Assembly: GCA_002409585.1 (NCBI GenBank)
Contig: DHNP01000001.1
Coordinates: 1 to 12,278 of the forward strand
From: Ruminococcaceae bacterium UBA5413
GTDB lineage: Bacteria > Bacillota > Clostridia > Oscillospirales > Acutalibacteraceae
Length of the DNA stretch: 12,278 bases
Direction of reading: 5' to 3'
A model generated the notes under the pieces. The model had not been told where the DNA came from. It made no database searches and worked only from the letters and a program-made list of their open reading frames with translations. Position numbers and translations under genes: made by a program. Below are positions 1 to 6,757 of this stretch, piece by piece; the first letter of the stretch is position 1; each line of letters begins with the position of its first letter.

Positions 1-38
1 AGTTTTCTTAGACCAGTATATGTGATGAGAGGGGCAAT

Positions 39-1487
39 ATGTATGGAAGCGCATATGCATCATACGAAACAATACGGGAAAACGGCAGGCACGAGTTAAA
101 TTCCGCCGAAGTATGGGAAAAAATTTGTATTGTCATACGTGAAGCCGTTACAGACTCTCCTGAACAGAAGGTAGAAGCTATCTGTACATCCTCGCTTGGA
201 GAAACTGTTGTTCCTGTAGATAAAAATGGAAATATACTGGGCAATGCCATGGTATATACGGATTGCCGCGGGGATGAAGAATTGAATGCCATATGTAACG
301 AGGTCGGCAGATTAAGGGTAGGCAGCATTACGGGGCTTCCTCCAAGCCATATTTTTGCCATATGTAAGGTAGTGTGGCTAAAAAAGCATGAACCGGAATT
401 ATATGAGAAGACTTATAAATTTTTAGAATTTGAAGATTTTCTTACTTTTATGTTAACAGGGCAGGCATACATAAGCTATTCATTGGCATCGCGTACTATG
501 GCTTTTGACGTAGTGCGTAAATGCTGGAGCAATGAGATACTGTTGGCTGCGGGAGTACCTGAGAGTAAATTCTCTAAACCTTGCAGTACGGGTACTATCA
601 TAGGCCAAATTCTTCCCGATATGGCACAAAGGCTCCATTTGCCTAAAAAAACCAAAGTTATTGTAGGTGCGCAGGACCAGATATGTGCGTCTGTTGGAGC
701 AGGAATTTTAGAAGATGGAATGGCTGTTGACGGGATGGGCTCTACGCATTGTATTACTGCAGTGCTTAAAAGACCCATCATAAATGAATCCACTATAAAT
801 AAAGGGTATTGCTGCTGTCCACACGCTATAAACGGTATGTATGCGACTTATGCTTATAATTTTTCCGGAGGCAATTTAATTCGCTGGTTCAGGGATACTT
901 TTGCACGCTATGAGTACGAAACCTGCAGGGAAAAGGGAATAAATATTTATCAATATTTAGATGAAATGGCCTGCAATGCGGAAAGTGATTTGCTTGTCCT
1001 GCCGCATTTCACAGGCGGAGGTCCACCATATATGGATGATGGCTCCCGCGGCATGATTTGCGGTATGTCGCTTAACACGACATTGCAGCAGATTTACCGC
1101 GCTTTTATGGAAGGCATTTCTTTTGAAATGCGTAACAACTTGGATGAATTGGCTGATAAAGGTACCAGGATACATAAACTGCGTGCATGCGGCGGAGGGG
1201 CTAACTCTAAAGTATGGCTACAAATGCAGAGCGATATTTTCGGCATACCTATTGAGCAGCTCCGCACAAGTGAGGCCGGTACTTTAGGATGTGCAGCAAT
1301 CTGTGGCAAAGCACTTGGATATTTTAAGAACTTGCAGGACGGGGTGTCGGTCTATTTGGGCATAGGCGAAACATATATGCCGAATCCCGAGAAAAAAGAA
1401 TATTATAATAAAAAATATATTCAATATAAACAAATGTACAGAGCTGGACGGCTAATAAGGAATGTTACCGGAGAACGGAGAAATTGA
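39..1487 (+). CDS. FGGY-family carbohydrate kinase, N-terminally incomplete
   Basis: This is an ATP-dependent sugar kinase of the FGGY family (xylulokinase/ribulokinase-like), cytoplasmic, which would phosphorylate a keto-sugar or polyol; the substrate cannot be named. Visible landmarks, numbered from this ATG: a helix with SHIFAICKVVWLKKHEP near residues 103-119, GAQDQ near 210-214 with the presumed catalytic base D213, and the C-terminal nucleotide-binding signature GGGANSKVW from residue 385. The protein begins in the middle of the first domain: the DxGT phosphate-binding loop expected in the first 10-12 residues is missing, so about 20 residues are lacking. An in-frame TAG at 9-11 prevents extension. 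The ATG has GAGGGG just upstream, but the upstream codons (C-D-E-R-G-N) still read like the family, so the gene may be frame-disrupted rather than starting here. The aldolase follows 31 bp later, and the pair presumably makes and cleaves a ketose phosphate. Family membership is certain; whether the product is functional is doubtful. Confidence 0.85.
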   Translation: MYGSAYASYETIRENGRHELNSAEVWEKICIVIREAVTDSPEQKVEAICTSSLGETVVPVDKNGNILGNAMVYTDCRGDEELNAICNEVGRLRVGSITGLPPSHIFAICKVVWLKKHEPELYEKTYKFLEFEDFLTFMLTGQAYISYSLASRTMAFDVVRKCWSNEILLAAGVPESKFSKPCSTGTIIGQILPDMAQRLHLPKKTKVIVGAQDQICASVGAGILEDGMAVDGMGSTHCITAVLKRPIINESTINKGYCCCPHAINGMYATYAYNFSGGNLIRWFRDTFARYEYETCREKGINIYQYLDEMACNAESDLLVLPHFTGGGPPYMDDGSRGMICGMSLNTTLQQIYRAFMEGISFEMRNNLDELADKGTRIHKLRACGGGANSKVWLQMQSDIFGIPIEQLRTSEAGTLGCAAICGKALGYFKNLQDGVSVYLGIGETYMPNPEKKEYYNKKYIQYKQMYRAGRLIRNVTGERRN

Positions 1488-1518
1488 GCCTGAAATATAA
1501 TGAAAAGGGGTTTTTAAT

Positions 1519-2397
1519 ATGCTGGTTAACCTAAAAAAAATCTTGTCTGAAGCGAAAAAAGGCGGATATGCCGTCGGTGCTTTTAACTGTCCTAATTTTG
1601 AGTCTTTACGTGCTATTATAGATGCTGCTGAAGAAATGCATGCACCTGTCATACTAAACCATGCACAGATACATGAGGAACTGATTCCAATAGAGGTTAT
1701 AGGCCCGCTCATGGTAAAGTACGCTAAAGAAGCGCATGTACCCGTGTGTGTGAATTTAGATCATGGCACTACATTTGATATGTGCATGAAAGCGCTGCGT
1801 GTAGGCTTTACTTCCGTTATGTATGATGCTTCAGGTGAACCATATAAAAAAAATATTGACCAAACAAAGGAAATGGTGCGTATATGCCACGCTGTGGACG
1901 TGAGCGTTGAGGCTGAGCTTGGACACATTTTTGTCTCGGAAAATGGGGTGGGCGAAGCGCCAAAGAAGATTGAAACCGCCTGCAACAGCGATGTATCCTC
2001 GATGTACACGGATCCAGACCTTGCAAGAGATTTTGTGGAGAAGACCGGTATAGATGCATTAGCGATTGCTTTTGGCACCGCACATGGAATTTATACTGTA
2101 AAACCTGTGCTTGATTTGGACCGAATCACTGCAATAAAAAAGAAAATTGATATTCCGTTTGTTATGCACGGGGGATCCGGTTTATCTGAAAAAGAGTTTC
2201 GTACGGCCATACAAAATGGCATTGTAAAAATAAATTATTATACGTATATGACAATGGAAGGTGCAAAAGCGGTTAAAAGCAGGATTGCAGAAAAAAATGA
2301 CGGCGAACCGATATTTTTTCATGACCTTTCTTTGTGTGCAACGAAAGCAATGAAGGAAAATGTTAAGGAGGCCATACGAATTTTTTCTATGAAGTAA
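1519..2397 (+). CDS. Class II ketose-bisphosphate aldolase (FbaA/GatY/KbaY family)
   Basis: This is a zinc-dependent aldolase that reversibly cleaves a ketose (bis)phosphate into DHAP and an aldehyde. The full-length TIM barrel of 292 residues carries the catalytic Asp and first zinc His in LDHGTT (D81, H82), EAELGH (131-136), the second zinc His in AFGTAHG (H189), the third in MHGGSGL (H217), and the phosphate-binding KIN strand (237-239). The start at 1519 has AAAAGGGG 8 bp upstream and matches the family N-terminus. It lies 31 bp after the FGGY kinase, so the two are probably co-transcribed, and a terminator at 2471-2517 ends the unit. Sequence alone does not separate fructose-1,6-bisphosphate, tagatose-1,6-bisphosphate or a ketose 1-phosphate as substrate; the kinase next door favours a dedicated catabolic role over glycolysis. 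Codon use is more AT-rich than in the glp/dha genes downstream. Confidence 0.93.
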   Translation: MLVNLKKILSEAKKGGYAVGAFNCPNFESLRAIIDAAEEMHAPVILNHAQIHEELIPIEVIGPLMVKYAKEAHVPVCVNLDHGTTFDMCMKALRVGFTSVMYDASGEPYKKNIDQTKEMVRICHAVDVSVEAELGHIFVSENGVGEAPKKIETACNSDVSSMYTDPDLARDFVEKTGIDALAIAFGTAHGIYTVKPVLDLDRITAIKKKIDIPFVMHGGSGLSEKEFRTAIQNGIVKINYYTYMTMEGAKAVKSRIAEKNDGEPIFFHDLSLCATKAMKENVKEAIRIFSMK

Positions 2398-2406
2398 GGG
2401 AGAGCA

Positions 2407-2451
2407 ATGAATAATTATAGACGAACTCTTACTATGCCTCTAAAGGCTTAA
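2407..2451 (+). pseudogene. 14-codon ORF with a strong ribosome binding site, possible gene remnant
   Basis: ATG at 2407 sits a few bases after AAGGGAGA, an excellent ribosome binding site that overlaps the aldolase stop codon, in the way a third operon gene would begin. The frame runs 14 codons (M-N-N-Y-R-R-T-L-T-M-P-L-K-A) and stops at TAA 2449-2451, with the operon terminator only 20 bp later. It could be the 5' stub of a deleted gene, a short peptide, or chance. I recognise no family. Confidence 0.25.
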
Positions 2452-2470
2452 AGAATAATTATTATATATT

Positions 2471-2517
2471 GTTCAGCAAAATCTGGAATCAGTTTTTCAG
2501 GTTTTGCTGAACTTTTT
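2471..2517 (+). terminator. Rho-independent terminator of the kinase-aldolase operon
   Basis: A 15-bp stem pairs 2471-2485 (GTTCAGCAAAATCTG) with 2498-2512 (CAGGTTTTGCTGAAC), with one G-U pair and a 12-nt loop, followed directly by five T residues (2513-2517). It lies 73 bp past the aldolase stop codon. Confidence 0.92.
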
Positions 2518-2706
2518 GCAGTCCAAAAGCACCATCTAAGTTATCGCTTTCCGGCGTTTTGCTTTTTAATGCGGAAAGGGTGGATGACGCGCTTAAATTT
2601 TCACACGCGCCTTTAGAGCACGGGCTGCTTCGCAGGCTGTGTTTATCCGCGACAAATATTCTATACAAAACTTTAAAAAAGTATAAACATATGGTTTAAT
2701 TGTTTA

Positions 2707-2735
2707 TTTACAAATATAATCAACAATGTTATCAT
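2707..2735 (+). promoter_or_regulatory. Predicted sigma-A promoter for glpK-glpF
   Basis: The -35 element TTTACA (2707-2712) and the -10 element TATCAT (2730-2735) are separated by exactly 17 bp, and each differs from consensus by one base. Transcription would start near 2742, leaving a leader of about 75 nt before glpK that contains the inverted repeat at 2752-2782. Confidence 0.55.
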
Positions 2736-2751
2736 TACTTTGCAAAATAAT

Positions 2752-2782
2752 TTATGCATTATAGCCAAACAACAATGCATAA
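2752..2782 (+). promoter_or_regulatory. 9-bp inverted repeat in the glpK leader, candidate operator
   Basis: TTATGCATT (2752-2760) and AATGCATAA (2774-2782) form a perfect inverted repeat around a 13-nt spacer. It sits at about +10 to +40 relative to the predicted start of transcription, a position suited to repressor roadblocking or to an mRNA hairpin. The protein that would bind it is unknown; the TetR-type regulator at the other end of the cluster is one candidate, since its own upstream region has a loosely similar TTATGTAA half-site. Confidence 0.4.
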
Positions 2783-2815
2783 TGATTTAATTTCAAACAT
2801 GAGGAGGAATTTAAA

Positions 2816-4309
2816 TTGGGCAAGTACATACTGGCCTTGGATGCAGGGACAACGAGTTCGCGCTGTATTCTCTTCAACAAAAAGGGCGAGATAATCAGTG
2901 TGGCGCAGAAAGAGTTTACCCAGTTTTTCCCGAAACCGGGGTGGGTTGAGCACGATGCGCGGGAGATCCTGTCAACACAGATAAAGGTCGCTCAGGATGC
3001 CATGGCACAGGTTAACGTGGGCGCCGGCGATATTGCCGCCATAGGCATAACAAACCAGCGCGAAACAACGGTAGTCTGGGACAAAAACACCGGCGAGCCT
3101 GTTTACCATGCTATAGTGTGGCAGTGCAGGCGTACTTCGGAGTACTGCGACACGCTTAAGGCCAAGGGCTTAACGGATTCCTTCAGAGAAAAAACAGGCC
3201 TTGTGATAGATGCGTATTTCTCTGGAACGAAATTACGGTGGATACTCGAAAACGTACCCGGCGCGCGTAAAAAGGCGGAGGCTGGGGAACTCCTTTTCGG
3301 GACTATAGACACGTGGCTTATTTGGAACCTTACAAAAGGCAAAGTGCACGCGACGGATTACTCGAACGCGTCCCGCACCATGCTTTTCAATATACAGGAA
3401 TTAAAGTGGGATAAAGATATACTGACAGAGCTTGACATACCGGAATGCATGCTTCCGGAGGTACGGTCTTCGAGCGGTTCTTTCGGCCAAAGCGACCCGT
3501 CTATATTTGGCGCGCCGATACCCATAACGGGCGTCGCCGGAGACCAGCAGGCAGCGCTTTTCGGGCAGACGTGCTTTAAAGCCGGCGAAGCGAAAAACAC
3601 GTACGGCACAGGCTGCTTCCTTTTGATGAACACAGGCGAAAAACCGGTCTTTTCTAAAAACGGGCTTGTCACAACCATAGCCTGGGGCATTGACGGAAAA
3701 GTCAACTACGCGCTCGAAGGCTCCATCTTTGTCGCCGGTGCCGCCATACAGTGGCTGCGCGACCAGCTAAAGGTTATAGACAGTTCGCCTGACTCGGAGT
3801 ATATGGCTAAAAAGGTAAACGATACAAACGGGGTCTACGTCGTGCCGGCGTTTACAGGCCTCGGAGCGCCTTACTGGGACCAGTACGCGCGCGGAACTAT
3901 TGTAGGCATAACCCGCGGGGTAAACAAATACCATATTATAAGGGCGACGCTTGAGTCGCTTGCGTACCAGACTTTGGACGTCTTAAAAGCTATGGAGGAA
4001 GACTCCGGCATAGACCTGAACTCGCTCAAAGTAGACGGCGGCGCATGCGCCAATAATTTCCTTATGCAGTTCCAGTCAGATATTATAAATAAACCTGTTT
4101 TAAGGCCGGTGTGCATAGAAACCACGGCGATGGGCGCCTCTTACCTTGCAGGCCTTGCGGTAGGCTACTGGTCCGGCCAGGAAGACATAATGAAAAACTG
4201 GCAGGTATCGAACCAATTTACTCCGCAGATGGAAGAAAATACACGTGAAAATGCCATAAGCGGATGGCACAAAGCGGTGAAGCGCTCGCTTGGATGGGCG
4301 AAAGATTAA
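2816..4309 (+). CDS. glpK: Glycerol kinase GlpK (TTG start)
   Basis: This cytoplasmic FGGY kinase converts glycerol and ATP to sn-glycerol 3-phosphate, trapping glycerol that enters through GlpF. The 497-residue protein matches the family length and aligns throughout: the N-terminal phosphate loop ALDAGTTSSR (7-16), glycerol-binding R82-E83 in NQRET, Y134, the FGGY signature YFSGTKLRW (134-142), catalytic D243 in AGDQQAALFG, GLGAPYWDQYARG (348-360) and GGACANNFLMQFQSD (408-422). The start is TTG at 2816 with GAGGAGG 8 bp upstream; no in-frame ATG or GTG fits, and the ATG at 2799 is in another frame. The loop at 223-231 (FGQSDPSIF) lacks the histidine that Gram-positive GlpK proteins use for activation by HPr phosphorylation, so PTS control by that route is unlikely. 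glpF follows 72 bp later. Confidence 0.97.
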   Translation: MGKYILALDAGTTSSRCILFNKKGEIISVAQKEFTQFFPKPGWVEHDAREILSTQIKVAQDAMAQVNVGAGDIAAIGITNQRETTVVWDKNTGEPVYHAIVWQCRRTSEYCDTLKAKGLTDSFREKTGLVIDAYFSGTKLRWILENVPGARKKAEAGELLFGTIDTWLIWNLTKGKVHATDYSNASRTMLFNIQELKWDKDILTELDIPECMLPEVRSSSGSFGQSDPSIFGAPIPITGVAGDQQAALFGQTCFKAGEAKNTYGTGCFLLMNTGEKPVFSKNGLVTTIAWGIDGKVNYALEGSIFVAGAAIQWLRDQLKVIDSSPDSEYMAKKVNDTNGVYVVPAFTGLGAPYWDQYARGTIVGITRGVNKYHIIRATLESLAYQTLDVLKAMEEDSGIDLNSLKVDGGACANNFLMQFQSDIINKPVLRPVCIETTAMGASYLAGLAVGYWSGQEDIMKNWQVSNQFTPQMEENTRENAISGWHKAVKRSLGWAKD

Positions 4310-4381
4310 AACCGGATTATGCTTTTTGCCCGTACCGTAATGTAAATAAACCCGTATAATTTAAAAAGGAGTGTTTTTTAC

Positions 4382-5098
4382 ATGTTACCTTACCTTGCAG
4401 AATTCATCGGCACCGCAATGCTTATTATCCTTGGTGACGGCGTGTGCGCCAACGTTAACCTTAACAAATCCGGCATGAAGGGTGCCGGAGCCATACAGGT
4501 GACCATGGCGTGGGCATTCGCGGTTTTGGTACCCGCATTTACTTTTGGCGCAGCATCCGGAGCCCACTTTAACCCTGCGCTGACAATAGCTCTTGCGGCG
4601 GCTGGCTCATTCCCCTGGAGCAGGGTCTTCGGCTACATAGTCGCACAGATCTGCGGGGGCTTCCTCGGCGGCTGCATAGTTTACCTGCTGTTTAAAGACC
4701 ACTTTGATGCAACGGAAGACAGCAAAACCATACTGGGCTGCTTTTCGACTTCGCCTTCCATACGCAATATCCCAAGGAACTTTTTCTCAGAAGTAGTCGG
4801 AACGTTCATTTTGGTTTTTGCGATTATGGGTATAGGAAATGTTAACGGCGCCAGTGATGTCGGCCTTAATAATTTATTAGTATTCTCTATCATTGCTTCA
4901 GTAGGTATGTCGCTCGGCGGCCTGACAGGATACGCTATTAACCCCGCGCGTGACCTTGGCCCGCGTATTGCCCACGCAGTGCTGCCGATTAAGAACAAAG
5001 GAACCTCAGACTGGAGCTACGGCCTTGTAGTCCCAACCTTTGGGCCTATTGTCGGCGGACTTTTAGCGGTCCTTCTGTTTAAAGCCATTCCATGGTAG
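4382..5098 (+). CDS. glpF: Glycerol uptake facilitator GlpF (aquaglyceroporin)
   Basis: This is a MIP-family membrane channel for passive glycerol entry, 238 residues, of the usual size for Gram-positive members. Six hydrophobic segments and two half-helices are visible. The two NPA boxes are at 64-66 (SGAHFNPALTIAL) and 187-189 (GYAINPARDLGPR). R190 is the selectivity-filter arginine, followed by D191, the mark of glycerol facilitators as opposed to water-only aquaporins. W44 falls where Escherichia coli GlpF has W48, and Y184 replaces F200, keeping an aromatic glycerol slide. AAAGGAG lies 10 bp before the ATG. Position between glpK and the glycerol 3-phosphate oxidising set supports the assignment. 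Hairpins after the stop codon probably end the glpK-glpF transcript. Confidence 0.95.
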   Translation: MLPYLAEFIGTAMLIILGDGVCANVNLNKSGMKGAGAIQVTMAWAFAVLVPAFTFGAASGAHFNPALTIALAAAGSFPWSRVFGYIVAQICGGFLGGCIVYLLFKDHFDATEDSKTILGCFSTSPSIRNIPRNFFSEVVGTFILVFAIMGIGNVNGASDVGLNNLLVFSIIASVGMSLGGLTGYAINPARDLGPRIAHAVLPIKNKGTSDWSYGLVVPTFGPIVGGLLAVLLFKAIPW

Positions 5099-5105
5099 TG
5101 GTATA

Positions 5106-5119
5106 AAGCCGCGCGGCTT
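5106..5119. repeat. 14-bp perfect palindrome after glpF
   Basis: AAGCCGCGCGGCTT is self-complementary over 14 bp and begins 8 bp after the glpF stop codon. It may be the first of three consecutive hairpins in this intergenic region, though on its own it would have almost no loop. Confidence 0.5.
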
Positions 5120-5128
5120 GATTTGCAA

Positions 5129-5161
5129 GGGGCAAGCCTTTTAAGCCTGCCCCATTCTTTT
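5129..5161 (+). terminator. Probable terminator of glpK-glpF
   Basis: GGGGCAAGC (5129-5137) pairs with GCCTGCCCC (5145-5153) with one mismatch, around a short loop, and is followed by ATTCTTTT. The stem is GC-rich, but the T-run is interrupted, so it may terminate only partly. Confidence 0.6.
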
Positions 5162-5163
5162 GC

Positions 5164-5180
5164 CCGGCCTTTCAGGCCGG
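5164..5180. repeat. 7-bp GC hairpin with a 3-nt loop
   Basis: CCGGCCT (5164-5170) pairs perfectly with AGGCCGG (5174-5180) around TTC. There is no T-run directly after it; it may back up the preceding terminator or protect the 3' end of the glpF message. Confidence 0.5.
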
Positions 5181-5232
5181 CTTGGTATCTGCTTTATTTT
5201 TATTAAATCATAACGGTTTTATCAGTGGTTTT

Positions 5233-5261
5233 AGTATATTTATTTTCAGTATATTTATAAT
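5233..5261 (+). promoter_or_regulatory. Tandem 11-bp direct repeat with a -10-like box before the glpA-like gene
   Basis: AGTATATTTAT occurs twice, at 5233-5243 and 5248-5258, a 15-bp period with TTTC between. A perfect TATAAT (5256-5261) overlaps the second copy. No good -35 box lies 17 bp upstream, which suggests either an activator-dependent promoter or that this is simply AT-rich spacer. It is the most likely promoter site for the 5306-9469 gene run. Confidence 0.4.
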
Positions 5262-5305
5262 ATAAAATATAAAGCACTGAAAAATAAAGGTGGTAATTTT
5301 AATAT

Positions 5306-6757
5306 ATGTTCGACGTAATTATCATAGGCGGAGGGGTCATCGGCTGTACCACCGCGAGGAACCTGGCAAGGTATGACCTTAACGTAGCCTTGCTCGAAAA
5401 GGCATCGGATATATGCGAGGGCCAGAGCAAAGCCAATACAGCCATAGTCCACGGCGGCTATGATGCTAAGCCGCATACTCTTAAAGCAAAGTACAACGTA
5501 ACCGGCAACGGCATGTTTGACAAAGTCTGTTCGGAACTTGACGTGCCGCTTAAATGGAACACTTCGCTTGTCGCTGCTTTCTCCGAAAGCGGCATCCCGA
5601 AGCTTGAGGAACTGAAACACCAGGGCGAAGTAAACGGCGTGCACGGGCTGAGCATTATCGGCAGGGATGAAATCATAAGGCGCGAACCTAACATAAGCCG
5701 CAGCGTCTGTGCCGCGCTGCTCGTTACGAACGGCGGCATAGTCTGCCCGTACGAGCTGACTATAGCAAACGCCGAAAACGCCGCAGAAAACGGGGTGCGT
5801 TTTTACCGCAACGCACCTGTGACAAAAGTTGAAAAAGACGGCGGGCAGTGGAGGGTGCAGAGCGGCGCAGGCACTTTTACCTCACGTGCGGTTATAAACT
5901 GCGCGGGACTTTACTCAGACGTAATAAACAACATGGTTTCCGAAAACAAGTTCCATATAAAGCCGAGACGCGGCGAATACTACATTATAGACAAAAGCTA
6001 TGCGGGTACGTTTAATGCATCCATTTTCCAGCTTCCCACAAAGATGGGCAAGGGGATACTCGTTACGCCGACGGTTGACGGCACGCTCCTTGTAGGACCG
6101 ACCGCCGAAGATATAGACGACAGGGACGACACGCGCACTACGTCAGGCGGGCTGGCAAAAGCCCTGAAATTCGGCTCGGCCACGTGGGAGCATATACCTA
6201 TGCGCGACGTCATAACCACTTTCGCGGGGATACGTGCCCACTGCGACAGGGACGACTTCGTCATTGGCGAGGCGCAGGATGCGCCGCTCTTTTTTAACGC
6301 GGGCGGCGTGGAGTCCCCGGGGCTGACTTCTTCTCCGGCCATAGGCGAATACCTTGCGGACAGTGCTGCCGAAAAACTCGGCGCAAAAGCAAAGAAAAAT
6401 TTTAACCCCATAAGGAAAAGCATACCGAAATTCAGGGAGATGACGGACAGGGAACGCGCACAGGCCATAGCTTCAGACCAGGACTACGCTAAAATTGTAT
6501 GCAGATGCGAAACGGTTACTGAGGCGGAGATACGTGCGTCCATACGGCGTCCCGTCGGCGCCCGCACAATAGACGGTATAAAACGCCGCACGAGGACGGG
6601 CATGGGAAGATGCCAGGCGGGCTTTTGCACGCCTGCGACAATAAAGATACTGTGTGAAGAACTCGGCATATCCCCCCTTGAAGTGACAAAATTCGGCGGT
6701 GAGTCAAAAATGCTTGACAGATATCTGTTTGATAAAGGTGGCGGTAACCATGCGTAA
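5306..6757 (+). CDS. GlpA-like FAD oxidoreductase with C-terminal [2Fe-2S] BFD domain (anaerobic glycerol-3-phosphate dehydrogenase type)
   Basis: This protein probably oxidises glycerol 3-phosphate to DHAP with FAD. The 483-residue chain has a DAO/COG0579-type FAD domain (dinucleotide-binding GGGVIGC at 8-14, an ADP-binding acidic E31, the conserved SKANTAIVHGGYD at 41-53, and GVESPGLTSSPAIGEYL late in the domain). It ends in a bacterioferritin-associated-ferredoxin-like domain with four cysteines, C399-x-C401 and C436-x4-C441 (GRCQAGFC), as in E. coli GlpA. AAAGGTGG lies 12 bp before the ATG. It overlaps the next gene by 8 bp and is followed by the DUF1667 gene, a known clostridial neighbourhood beside glpK. 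The family also includes L-2-hydroxyglutarate oxidase-like enzymes, so the substrate rests on context. Codon use is GC-richer than in the first two genes of the window. Confidence 0.88.
   Translation: MFDVIIIGGGVIGCTTARNLARYDLNVALLEKASDICEGQSKANTAIVHGGYDAKPHTLKAKYNVTGNGMFDKVCSELDVPLKWNTSLVAAFSESGIPKLEELKHQGEVNGVHGLSIIGRDEIIRREPNISRSVCAALLVTNGGIVCPYELTIANAENAAENGVRFYRNAPVTKVEKDGGQWRVQSGAGTFTSRAVINCAGLYSDVINNMVSENKFHIKPRRGEYYIIDKSYAGTFNASIFQLPTKMGKGILVTPTVDGTLLVGPTAEDIDDRDDTRTTSGGLAKALKFGSATWEHIPMRDVITTFAGIRAHCDRDDFVIGEAQDAPLFFNAGGVESPGLTSSPAIGEYLADSAAEKLGAKAKKNFNPIRKSIPKFREMTDRERAQAIASDQDYAKIVCRCETVTEAEIRASIRRPVGARTIDGIKRRTRTGMGRCQAGFCTPATIKILCEELGISPLEVTKFGGESKMLDRYLFDKGGGNHA

Larger units (their letters stand above)
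2398..2815 (+). other. Intergenic region between the aldolase and glpK
   Basis: The region holds, in order, a strong ribosome binding site with a 14-codon ORF (2407-2451), the aldolase-operon terminator (2471-2517), a stretch of about 180 bp (2520-2700) with only weak short inverted repeats such as CTTTCCG/CGGAAAG near 2547-2578, and then the glpK promoter and inverted repeat. I see no complete gene in it. Confidence 0.8.

Noticed and set aside
1780..1805. CcpA cre-like sequence TGAAAGCGCTGCGT in the aldolase gene
   Set aside because: It is only partly symmetrical, lies inside the coding region away from any promoter, and such matches are common by chance.
5998..6468. 156-codon open frame on the minus strand inside the GlpA-like gene
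   Set aside because: Same reason: a low-complexity translation, opposite a clearly real flavoprotein gene.
6699..6749. Longer N-terminus for the GlpB-like protein starting at ATG 6699
   Set aside because: It would add 17 residues ahead of the Rossmann motif that do not fit the family and overlap the previous gene by 59 bp, while ATG 6750 has a good ribosome binding site and normal motif spacing.
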